This document shows positions 1 through 10,661 of a DNA stretch of 64,000 nucleotides, piece after piece; positions within the stretch are counted from its first letter, which is position 1; each line of letters opens with the position of its first letter. The stretch spans positions 1 to 64,000 of the forward strand of contig CAJNYU010001622.1 of the NCBI GenBank assembly GCA_905331475.1, in the 5' to 3' direction. The position numbers were made by a program, and so were the translations under genes. The notes under the pieces were generated by a model that made no database searches, was not told where the DNA came from, and worked only from the letters and a program-made list of their open reading frames with translations. Origin of the DNA: Rotaria socialis (taxonomy: Eukaryota; Rotifera; Eurotatoria; Philodinida; Philodinidae).

Positions 1-115
1 TTACGACGATCGTATTTCATCGTATAACTTCGTTTACGGCAACAGTAAACGACTACAAAATACGGTCGCCGTTTTTCACCGTGAATGATAGGTATACGGC
101 CGTTTACGGCTGAGG
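1..115. repeat. Palindromic sequence at the window edge
   Basis: The first 115 bases repeat a CGTTTACGG motif in both orientations and contain short inverted pieces around TACGGTCGCCG. They are richer in CpG than the AT-rich DNA that follows. This may be the end of a repeat that continues outside the window. I do not recognise a family. Confidence 0.35.
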
Positions 116-285
116 TTGATCGACCTGGGACGTTATTTGATTCGATAATGTTATACTTATTAATATAAAATGCAATAAAATTCCGTCGATTGGTACATAA
201 TCATCGTCCCGTATGCAATTATATACAAATTGATAAAGATGACACAATGGAAATATTTCTAACCCGCGTAATAGAATAAAATAAA

Positions 286-582
286 TCAGAATCGTACTTT
301 GGAGTGATGTTGAATTAAAATTCTTGTTACAAAAAATATCACAAGTAGTCCAGTTGCAATAGGTAGAAGTTTGTAATGATTTAGTATTAATGAAATGTTA
401 GCTGGATTATGGTAATCATTCTTCGATTCAATGGATGAAAAAAATTGAAGCAGATATGTAACAATAATTAAAATAAACAAAATGCTATATTTTATCAATT
501 TAAAATATAGCTGAGCAAATTTGATTGTTCGTTTGAGTATTTTCCAAACCGACGAAATATTATTCAGACGAAAGAGTTCCAT
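286..582 (-). CDS. Possible small membrane protein (98 aa)
   Basis: An ATG-initiated frame of 98 codons with two strongly hydrophobic stretches, about residues 32-50 (KYSILFILIIVTYLL) and 72-88 (LLPIATGLLVIFFV). A basic, charged loop precedes the first. I see no homologue and no clear splice sites joining it to other exons. In DNA this AT-rich, hydrophobic frames arise easily by chance because T-rich codons encode Phe, Leu and Ile. It could be a real two-pass peptide, one exon of a larger gene, or nothing. Confidence 0.2.
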   Translation of the reverse strand: MELFRLNNISSVWKILKRTIKFAQLYFKLIKYSILFILIIVTYLLQFFSSIESKNDYHNPANISLILNHYKLLPIATGLLVIFFVTRILIQHHSKVRF

Positions 583-1249
583 AATTTTGTATACGGATCA
601 AATCGATTTGAACGAGTCTTTTTTTCTTATGTAAATAAATTTAGCAGCAAGTTCGACAATTTTCTTCAAATATTTGTTCCTTGAACTTTGCCAATCATTG
701 ATTTAGTCTTGTCAAATATAATATGAAAAACAAGAGTAGAAAAGCTAATATTTGTATTTCTCTAACTATTATCGTAGATCTCAATTTCTTTTTAATACAT
801 AAATTTTGTGTAATCCTGATCACAGAAAAGAGAATCAGTCGATAAGGAAATCAAATTTTGACGATTTTTTTCTCAAGAAACGAATAATCGTGTCATAATT
901 AAATTCTTATGCTACATATAATATGACATCCCTAATAAAACAAAGCGATAACGGCTTCGAGAAAAAGAAAAAAAACTTGTTGTAAGAATTGAAGAAAATC
1001 TTTGAAGTTATATGTAATTATAAGAGAAGTTCTCTAGCCATTGATAAATATTCACATATCGTCTTACCTTGCTCAAGAGCGAATGAGAAATCAGAAATAA
1101 AAAATGAAGTCTCTTAAGAAGTGAAGTCATCGTTTTCCCAATGTAACTATCAAACTGGTTACAGCATTGACCCATTGGTTTAAAAATCCTAGTTGCGCCG
1201 CTGTGAAGAAGTATCAGAACTAGAGACCGAAACCTTGAGGGCGTGAGTG

Positions 1250-1266
1250 AGGTTGTGGGTGTGATG
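1250..1266 (+). repeat. Telomere-like tract, single
   Basis: A short GGTTGTGGGTGTG stretch with the G-rich strand on +. It resembles the TGTGGG repeat reported for bdelloid telomeres. No clear C-rich partner follows within 100 bases. Confidence 0.4.
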
Positions 1267-1956
1267 TTTTGAGTTCATTCAGAACCATATGTACATCCGC
1301 ACCTGGATTTTTGGATGCGGTGCACGTCTCTGTAGTAGATACTTCAACATTGCTTGCCATTGATTTATTTTAGGGCGATACAATCAAATTTTGTTTATAG
1401 ATGGATCGACGAGGCAGCAGTGTCCAAGTTCCCAGGAGTCAGGAATTCGTTGGGAATTCGGAACTCAAAAATGAATGAACAGGAATAAGTGATGATAAAC
1501 CAAAGCATATCAACTTTATGAGGAATTCCAAGGAACTCATGGAAGTCAGGGAGGTCATAGATATGAGAGAAATAAGAGCCTGGACTCAATTCGTTCGGGT
1601 TGGATCATCAGTATATCGAGTACTATACTTAATTGGCATGATACCTAATCGTGATAATGGACATAATTGAGTGAGGGCATATCCATTGACATAATATATA
1701 TATGAGGTCACGGTGGTGAGATGCGCAAATTTTCTGTTCGCTTAAGAATGAGTTGCGATATTTTAGAATGATTGTTTATTATGCTTTGATAAATTTATAC
1801 ATTGAATAAAAGTGGAATTTGGGAGCGTCGGATCGTTCGGCTTCAGCGATAGTGGGATATAGGAGAATCATGATTGATGTTATCATTCAGTTTTCAAGTG
1901 ACAAAAATATTCTATCTATGAAACGTTTCTGGGTGCTTATGTGGGTAGATAAATCA

Positions 1957-2035
1957 GGTTATGGGTGTAGGTGTGGGTGTAGGTGTGGGTGTGTACCATT
2001 TCTTTCCATTAGCAAATACAACCACACCCTGATCC
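1957..2035. repeat. Telomere-like tracts, head-to-head pair
   Basis: About 40 bases of repeated GGGTGTAGGTGT units (1960-1997) are followed by a spacer of about 30 bases and then CCACACCC (about 2022-2030). The order is G-rich then C-rich on the + strand, so the ends form an imperfect hairpin. The unit is close to the bdelloid telomere repeat TGTGGG. The spacer does not match those of the other pairs in the window. Confidence 0.6.
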
Positions 2036-2886
2036 CTTGTGCTTTTGGCTCGATAAATTAAAAATCGAAACATGTAAATATAGTTTGGTTGGTTTATCGT
2101 ATTCCTGTATTAATCCCGCTTATATCAATAGAGCATGATATTTGACTTATTCTGATTCATAAGAAAATGACTTTCATCTAACAGTCGGGAGTATATCATT
2201 ATTGTTACTCAAATGTTGTATTGAAAACACGGTAATTCATCATTTTGTTGTTCGAAACCTTACTAGTGCCTATTTCGATTTACATAAGCATCTGAAGGGA
2301 CAGCTTCCATCAGGGGAGAGCGTATCTCCAGCTTCTGAAAGCTTGAGGATGTAACGTCTTCTCATTTAACGAAAATTTCTGACGAAAGTTCGTCCATTTC
2401 GAAGAAATATTGTAAGTTTCTTCGACTTTGGAAAATTTTATAATTATGACTTTATCTTATGTTAATTAACGATCACTTTCATCAAAATATCAGAAATTAA
2501 GGTAAATATATGGGAAGATATTTCCTGACCAGTTCTATCAGAATCAATAACAACTTTTTCCATAGTTTATTTCTGTTGAAGAGTTTTTGAAATATTCGTT
2601 TTCGTACTCGAAACAAAAACTAAGAGATTTCTAGAACTATGGTCGTTTTCGACTCAAATATCCATATTATTACAATGATTCAAAGTTAAGATGCTTGATA
2701 TATCGAAACAGCGAGAAAAAAACTTTCACTAGCAAAACATCGCTGTTGAAATTAATTTGATTCTTCTAACGTTATAACAAAATCATATTTTTTACTGTCG
2801 AGATAGACAGGTTTCATTAACATCCAGATGCTTTCGCAGGTTATCGTGACCAATTTTTATCGAGTCGAGGGAGTTTCACCTACAAA

Positions 2887-2955
2887 GCGCCTGTAGTGTG
2901 TGGTAACATATCTATCTGTCTGTCTGATAGAAGAAGCAGGTTCAATTTCAGCCGG
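2887..2955 (+). pseudogene. Degraded tRNA-like copy
   Basis: This stretch aligns with the tRNA-Asp-like sequence at 3349-3418. It starts GCGCCTGTAGTGT, keeps GGTAACAT in the D-arm region and has a CTATC...GATAG stem around GTC. Box B is damaged (GGTTCAATTTCA). Both copies are followed at different distances by TTCCTGC and TGCC words. That suggests a tRNA pseudogene or the head of a tRNA-derived SINE. Confidence 0.4.
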
Positions 2956-3348
2956 AGAAATAAATTCTTTCTCTTTCTTATCTTTTTTCATTCATGGCTT
3001 CTTCGTAGTTATTCCTGCATGCCAGACAAGTTTCCATGAGTCACACGCCAACAGAGTACATAGTTAAACGTTTTTAGACTCTATCTTGAAGTCCTATAGT
3101 GATAATCCGTACTAAATATAGATACTATTCATGTGTCTGTCTTTCCACAAAACCACTACAAGTAATAGAAGACAATACAACAAACGATTTCAACAAAAGC
3201 AAACCAGACGTCATCAACGAGAACCCCTAGTTCTCAAAACAATCAGATTTCTCGACATTCACAATTGATGACACATCAGTAGTAATCAGAGACTGAAACT
3301 GAACCGAAGAAAGTCAGTTCGATTTGGTCTCTGGTAGATACTACATCA

Positions 3349-3418
3349 GTGCCTGTGGTGTAGTGGTAACATAGCTGTTTGTCGGACAGCAGCCGCGGGT
3401 TCGATCCCTGACTGGCAC
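3349..3418 (+). tRNA. tRNA-Asp(GTC)-like gene or SINE head
   Basis: The sequence folds into a near-complete cloverleaf. The acceptor arm is GTGCCTG with CTGGCAC (one mismatch). The D-arm region holds TGGTGTAGTGG, a good box A. The anticodon stem GCTGT/ACAGC closes the loop TTGTCGG, giving anticodon GTC (Asp). GGTTCGATCCC is a good box B, closed by a T stem with one mismatch. At 70 nt it is slightly short for a tRNA. No oligo-T terminator follows at once; T runs come about 6 bases later. With a decayed copy 460 bp upstream it could instead be the promoter part of a tRNA-derived SINE. Confidence 0.5.
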
Positions 3419-3429
3419 GTAAAATTTTT

Positions 3430-5508
3430 CCTGCTTGCCTTATGCACCGATGAAATGATGTAAGTACACAGACGGATTGCGAAACTTGTTTTTTTCTATA
3501 TGAAACAGTACCGAAGGAGGGTAATAAAATGACGAAAAGTTTTGTTTGTATCTTTTGATATGCAATTCTCACTGAGGAAAAAGAAGTTTATTTAGAGAAA
3601 GGATGCACACTAAAATAAAGAACATTTGAGTTTTACGATCATACCACAGGAATTTGTTGAGTACCAATGCAACAATTGTTCCGTATCTTTATATGAGTAC
3701 GAGCGTCTTTAATGAGAAAATGAGTTTGTTTCTAATATTAATCTATCAAGAGAAGAATGATATATATTAAATTACACGTTGTATAGCAGTCGCAACGTTT
3801 CTCATAGTACCTTTTTCTTCGTAAAAATCGTATTTTGTACAAAAAAAGATAAAATAAGAATCTGAAATCATGTTCATGAATACTTAAGTTTTTAAATATT
3901 AAATACTATTATCACACTTAATAAAATTCATTAATTAAAATGTTTTTTTAAATTTTACAACCAAAAAATCATAAATCGATGCTTTATATTCTACAGGTTC
4001 TAAACTGATTGTGCCAAGAAAAGGAAATGTTAAACAATATTCGAAATACAAATAAATAATAGAATGATTTTTTCTTAACAGACAAGACGAGAGTCATTAG
4101 GAGTATCGCCCTATCTATACAAGCAAAGAATTAAAAAAATTGTTATCCTTTAAAGAGTAAAAGTAATCGAATCTTTCTCTTTGTTTTCAGAATAAAGCGA
4201 ATATAAAAATAATCAAATGTTCTTTTTTTCTATTAGAGAAACACAAAAGATTGACATAGTAAGTGGGTAAACAATAATCGTTGTCTCGAGCTTCATGCCC
4301 ACTTTTGGGTGGTCACTTACTATGAATTGACTTACTGAAAGTCGAATGTGAAATCGTGATAGAAAATTTGTATACCTCCTTTAGCTTGTCTTTATCTGTA
4401 TGTTTTCGATAAAATCGCCAAAATTACTAATCTTAATCAGAATAGTAATTGCCGTATCTTTGTTGTTGAATGGAAATATTACCATATATATAACACTTCT
4501 AAAAACACTAATAGAATTCTTTCTGATGAAAACAAAAACAAAATTGTGAAATTCGTATTTGATAAGAAATATAATCATCAAGAATTAATTTGAGGACAAT
4601 GGTGCGACACAATAGTGTTCTGATGATGATTCATCGAAGGATAAAAGAGGATAAACATTTGTAATGCAATGCCATTTTAACCTGGTAAATCGAAGACAAT
4701 AAAATTAAGAAAATCCTTCTTTTTATATTTAAACTAAAATTATGCAGTCGAAGATAGTTGATGAAGAATCTCAAATAAGTTCATTAGATCCCAATGCTTT
4801 TCATACTTTATGTGAAACACAAATTGGCAACTGTACTATGTTAGAAACTATCTATTAGAAAAACACCTACACTTAGGGTCAAACAGTAAGTACATGACTA
4901 GCAATTTCTCAAGTATATTCTAAATAGTCCACAAGACGATGCTTATATTAGCAATTGCTAATTTATATAACCACTAAATGATATGCGGTAGAGATGAGCA
5001 GAGTAGACTTTCTGTGAATGCTGTCTTAAAGTCGGTAAAGTATCTCACTCGAATCGGATACTCCTTTCATACATGCAACTCATGTCTTGCATGATCGAAA
5101 TTCAACGGATCCGTCAACCTCTTATTCTGACGTAGGCACAGCTGAATAGTAACGATGATTCTCTATTTAGTTTTGTTAGACGCAAAATTTTGTTTTCTCT
5201 CCAATGGTATGAGTTCCGGATAGTGTTGTCGTCGAAAAACCTTGTTGTTGGATATGCATCTGAATGCGGATGTAAAAAGCATTGTCAAACAATCTTTCTT
5301 CTGTTGGAGAGCTGTCTGCAACAGTCTGTTTTTTTTATCAATAATTCCGCCTTAAATCAATGTCATCACATGACAAGTAACAATATTTTATTATTGAATA
5401 AAAAGTATTTGAGTCTATATTATATAACAAGAGACAAAAGGAAAAACAAGTATTTATTTATGAGAATTGTCTTTCAGTATCTATTTTTTATAATTGATGA
5501 ACCGGGAA
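3430..5508. other. Intergenic DNA with one hairpin
   Basis: No coding frame I can support. An 11-bp perfect inverted repeat, CATAGTAAGTG and CACTTACTATG, lies at about 4256-4324 with some 50 bases between the arms. The rest is AT-rich sequence without recognised features. Confidence 0.5.
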
Positions 5509-8500
5509 TTAAAGCCAGAGACGAAATCTTGATAAATCAAAATCTATTCGACTATTAGGAAAGCGCCTTTGAGCCATTAAACGATAAGATTCAACTTTCT
5601 CATGATCAATTTCGCCATGAATATCCAGAAATGTCAATTCTTTCAAGTTTTTGACCAGTTGGCAAAGATCTTGTTTGAAAACTGTTGTATGCCGGCCTAA
5701 AAAAGCATTGATATCATTTATTTAATGTCTCCTAAAAAATAATTGTATTGATACATACTAATTGATTCGGATGTTCTCAGAGACTTCAACCATCGATAGG
5801 TAAAACGTCCACTGTCATCTTTCTTCTTGCCATAATCCGGTCGAACTTACATAGAAAAAGAAACAGTAAGACAACAAGAGGTTGTGGAAGAAACAAAGAG
5901 TTCAATAAAAATATCATCATTTTCTTTGTTCTTTATTGACTAGAGTATATCATTTTGAGAGATTCCTTCTATTCACAGACAATGTTGTAGTTTTCTTCAG
6001 GGATATTGGAAAGCTTAATTTTCATATTTCGATGTACAGACAAATCTCTTCGACAATAGCTTATTTTGAAGATTGTGAATCGTCTGAGTGCTACACAAAA
6101 GTATCAAAATCTATTGGTGTATGTATGCTATCGTCCGACATCGGCCGTATTGCAAGAACTAATCTCATATGAAATTGAAATTTCTTGCTATTTTTAAGAG
6201 ACAGAATGAAATTGTTATGATAAATAATCTAACAATATAATGACTTAGCATCAATTGTAACAAAACCTTGTTTGCTCAGAATATTTTATTAGATCTTGAA
6301 AATTTTCATAACTGTTTGCCGATCTTTATGACCGAGATATCGGACTCGTATGCTTTGTTTTGGTCAACATTAACTGTTTAAATATATATTCGGTTGAAAA
6401 ACTTTCCTAAATTATCGTTCTGTTCTAACATTACCGATAGCAAGACGATGTACTTTTCATCGTGAACATATTAAGTTTTAAAGGGTGTGGGTGTATTGAT
6501 TATCGAAACCAACACCTACACCCCACACCCAAATCAGAATATATCTGTCTGATTCGTAAATTAGAAAAAGACACGAACTACAATCAGATTTGTTTATTTG
6601 CAGTAAACTTACTAGATGTCCACGGAAAATCATCTGGTCGCCAAATATGTAATGTTTGTAAATAAGGCATATATTGTTTAAGAAAAGGTACCAGCTGTTT
6701 ACACATAAGAATTTCTCTTTTGGAACTATTATGGCAACTTGGAAGACTAAACTCAACATATCGAACAGTACTTAATGTATTTGCTCCTAGTTCTTCAGAT
6801 GCCTAAATAGAAAACAAAAAAGAAAATTTAATAATAATAAAATATTTGAATTGATCTCATCAAATCAAATTGCTCGGATAAAAATAAGATGAAAAGAGAA
6901 TATAACAAAAATTTACTTGCAGATTAAACATTAAACTTTTTGTCATTTAGTCTTATCAATAGAATATGAAAATGACAGATATATTTTATCTATAAATCAC
7001 ATAACAAATTCGTCTTACGTAACTAAATCTAGTTTATGCATCTATTATAGAAACAAATCATATTTTATTATTTGTGATACTCGTTAACATATTGTTAGTT
7101 CTTTCTTTTATCTTCGAATCAATTAGAGAGAACTATTGGTACTACTTTAAAATTAAAAACGAATCTACTTTTTTTGAATTCTTAATTGAAACTACTGTAG
7201 AAATATTTCTTGTAAGGCTCTAAATAAATAAAACTCTCAATGAAACACTTTTAAAATGCTTCATACCTAAATACCATAACTACGGATATGAAATGATTTC
7301 TATGAGCTCATGTCTTCGCATAAAATTGTTTCATAAACAAGCACAAAAAAGATTATTCTTTGTTTTTTCTAAGACATACAGATTTCTTAAATGACTGAAC
7401 TATATGGTTGTAAAAAAGAAGCTTCTTCATCTTCTATAAATCTTGTATGCAATTATGATAAAAAAGGCATTCCTTTATTCTACAATTATTTCTTCTAGTT
7501 TCAAATAGGAATGTGCCGGTTTCAGCTTGGATGGGACTAGTAGATGCAGAATGAAACCAGTTAGATTCATGGTCTCTCTCAATACTCTATGCCCTATTCA
7601 AACAATGTGATTTAATAGAATTTTGATTTGTCTTATAACATTATAATATCAAATTATTTGATTCCAACTTAGATATGCAACCAATCTGAACGTTTTAATT
7701 CAGGATTAATTCTAGTTCCTTTCACATATTTAGTAAAAAGAAACAAAATCAAACCGAAAAAGTTTTCCACACTTGAATATGTACCTTTATTTATAATGAC
7801 ATAAACGATTCTAATATTAAAGGGCATTGAAACATACTGCCAAAACAATAAACAATTCTCAGCAATGCCCGAATATGAATCCTAATCGTTTAATCTTAAT
7901 TTGAGAATTTTGAATAAAAAAATGCTTACGTATTGAGCAGCATATAGAAGCCATTTGAAATGTTGAACGACAAGATATTTGAGTTGTACAGTCATTGAGA
8001 TCAGATGAGCAAGAACCTGTATACTTATCTTGTTTCGACGTATTGAAGTGTCTGTACCAGCTGAAAAAGTTATTTACATCATTAATTAATTCTCATACAA
8101 ATCTTCTACAAACAATGAAATGGACTTGTTCTAATCACTACGTTTTAAATCAGAGATTTACTTTGTAAAAATTGCGGGCTTATCTTTTGTCACATATTCT
8201 CATTAGAACAACGAATTCTTTTAAATGCATAATACAAATTATTGCGTTAGAATTACTATAAAGGAGTCCTCTTCAACATAATGTTTGAAATTATAATTAT
8301 TGTTTTTCTTTATGCGAAACCTTAAAAGACAAAAATGAAATCAACACTAACCAATAATCTGATCTAAACATGTTCCAAATTGAATTTTAGTAACATTTCG
8401 AATAGAAAGATTCATTGTCTGGTTTTGCTTTATCGTAAATAATATTTGTAACGCCATCATCGAATCTGCCTGGTCAAAATCGTCATCTTCTCCTATTAAA

Positions 8501-10661
8501 ATAAACGAAAATATTATTTTCTATGCATAGGATAGATTTAAATGTACATAATTCGACTTCTCACTCGAATCTTCCTTCACGAAATGAATTCTTTTAATTA
8601 TAAATTCAAGAGAAAAAGTTCTTATGGAGTAAATGGAAAATAACCGAAAATATGGTTGCAATCAAAAGCGATTTACCTGAGTATATTTTCATAGAAGTAA
8701 CATTAGAATTTACTTGTTGGAATTGTTGAAGAATAAAAGAAAGCGATGGATACAACTGGTACGGTCTGAGGCTCGTCGGTAACCATTTCAAAATATTTTG
8801 ATATTTACTGAAAACAAATATATATTATTGAATTTAGAAATTTTTCAAACTCCCATAAAGAATAATATTTTACTAAGGGTGACGAGGGAATTTAGATGAA
8901 TTTCCAAATTCAGAGAAAAGATGTTGAAATGATATTGTTGGATCATATAGACATTTTACATTGGTCCACTGACGATCAAGAAAAAACGGATGATTATTAA
9001 ATGAATTTATTGTTGTTTCAATATCATCTGTTGATAATTCATATTGTGAACAGATATAAAAATTGAAATCAACTAAATTAATTATTTTATCAGGTAAACA
9101 ATATTGACGGACAAAATTGGCATCAATGAAAGATTTCCATATATTGCTGGATTCTGTTTTTTGTCTTTCATAGTTCTTAAGATGAATTTCTAGTTTTTCA
9201 ACATAATTCACATTATTCAATAACCATTTCAAATAAGTAAATTCTCTATTGTTATGGATCGATATGTTCAAACTAAAACATCGTAGCTTTGGTATCTAGA
9301 AAAGAAATTCCATTGTTGTATTTGCAAATTAAAAAAGATTCTTGTTTAGACAATTTATCAAAAGCAAACTCGATTTTTTTCTCTCTTACTTTATTAAACC
9401 AATTTTCATTTGATTGTTCCAATCTGTCAGGATTTGTTTCCCATAATGAATCAAAATCTAATGAAGAATGAAAATGAACGGACAATCGCTCAAGATTTGG
9501 TACACGTTCAATAAGATTTTCAAGAAGACATGTACATGCGATTCGAACGTCTAAATGCCGCAGAGTAAAACAACGATCCATTGAGCGATCATAGTGTGAT
9601 GTTAAACAGTGATGAATGTCTTTGTTCAAAAAATGGTTATTAATATCAAGTTGAAGAGATTTTAGTTGACATTGACCAGAAAACAGGAGGCCAAAGAGTT
9701 GCTTCATCATACTCGTTTGTTTCTCTATTAAATGACAAACAAAAATAAAAGAAATTTAAAAACCATTCTTTTTCTTTTGTTTATTGAAAACCAAATTTCT
9801 TTATGACTTAGATTTAAAAAGCATAATACACTGACACTCATCATAGGTCGTTTTTTTAGAGTTATCATTCTATCAACCAATGACGTATTTATATATATTC
9901 TTAGTCACGTAATGAATTCAAGAAGAAACCCGCTGGAATCTATTGCAATTGGCCTAGGGCCTTATTAATAAATCTCGAATAGCTAAGTCTCGGTAGTTGC
10001 TCGAATTATAGCAAAGCTACTGTGTCTTCTCTGTATATTAAGAAGTTTCATTTCTCAATTCTTCAACAATGCTGAAGATAAATTCTACAACACAGCGATA
10101 AAACTTGTTTTGTTTTAAAGTGTGTAATATAACAAATAATTAATTACTTTCATCAATAACCAATGGCGAATCTTGTCTCACACAATCAGGTACCATGAAA
10201 TTGTCTTCGGCAAAGTTTAATATAAGCTCATTCAGTTGACGTTCAATAAGATAAACTAAACTTTCAATCAATGGTTCCTTTAATCTACATTGAGTAAGTA
10301 TAAGTGATTTGAGATTAGGAAAAATAATTTCTTTATCATTAAATAACCATTGATAAACGCAATCACGAACAATTGAATTTCTTTCATCAAAATGAATACG
10401 TTGAATACAAGATGAAAGACATGATGAATTCAGTAGCAATGGAAATAATGTTGAATACAACTTATTATAAGATGAACCTAATGTAAAAACAAGGCCAGTG
10501 TTCAGTGAATTACTATTTACTGAAAGAGTTGAGCAAACAAGAGAATTGAAACGGATATTTAAGGACCATAGCGATGTTAATAAATCAGTCCATGACAGAT
10601 GAGAAAATATATAAAGAAGAATTTCATTTGATAATGTTTCTATTGTAGTTTGCGAAGTCAT
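5509..10661 (-). CDS. F-box protein with leucine-rich-like repeats, nine exons
   Basis: F-box proteins are substrate receptors of SCF ubiquitin ligases; the substrate here is unknown. The F-box is at the N-terminus, about residues 7-50 (TLSNEILLYIFSHLSW, then WSLNIRFNSLV). The rest shows irregular leucine-rich strands such as LKSLILTQC, LERLSVHF, IPKLRCFSLN and YLQTLHIWRPDDFPW, and ends DFDLSRFRLWL. Exons: 10661-10148, 9724-9390, 9295-8874, 8807-8677, 8492-8352, 8060-7930, 6802-6613, 5845-5759, 5696-5509. All junctions are GT-AG. The total is 2,139 nt, exactly 713 codons including the stop. Apparent frame breaks near 9390 and 8874 disappear once introns are placed. Introns 6 and 7 are unusually long (1,127 and 767 bp), and intron 7 holds a telomere-like pair. 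The start ATG at 10661 is the first before the F-box. Only the F-box assignment is firm. Confidence 0.8.
6478..6533. repeat. Telomere-like head-to-head pair inside an F-box gene intron
   Basis: GGGTGTGGGTGT at about 6482, a spacer of about 17 bases, then CACCTACACCCCACACCC ending near 6530. The order is G-rich then C-rich on +. The pair lies wholly inside intron 7 of the F-box gene, whose flanking exons are intact. Confidence 0.65.

Larger units (their letters stand above)
583..2880. other. Intergenic DNA without recognisable genes
   Basis: AT-rich sequence with no coding frame I can support. It contains one single and one paired telomere-like tract (annotated separately). The frame through 1957-1997 only translates the GGTGTG repeats. 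Confidence 0.6.

Noticed and set aside
3276..3572. 98-codon minus-strand frame across the tRNA-like sequence
   Set aside because: Its central part is the antisense of the tRNA; such frames are common artefacts.
9273..9300. Apparent frameshift between two F-box gene frames
   Set aside because: A GTAAGA donor at 9389 and a TTTTCTAG acceptor at 9296 define a 94-bp intron that joins the frames exactly; the summed exons are a multiple of three.
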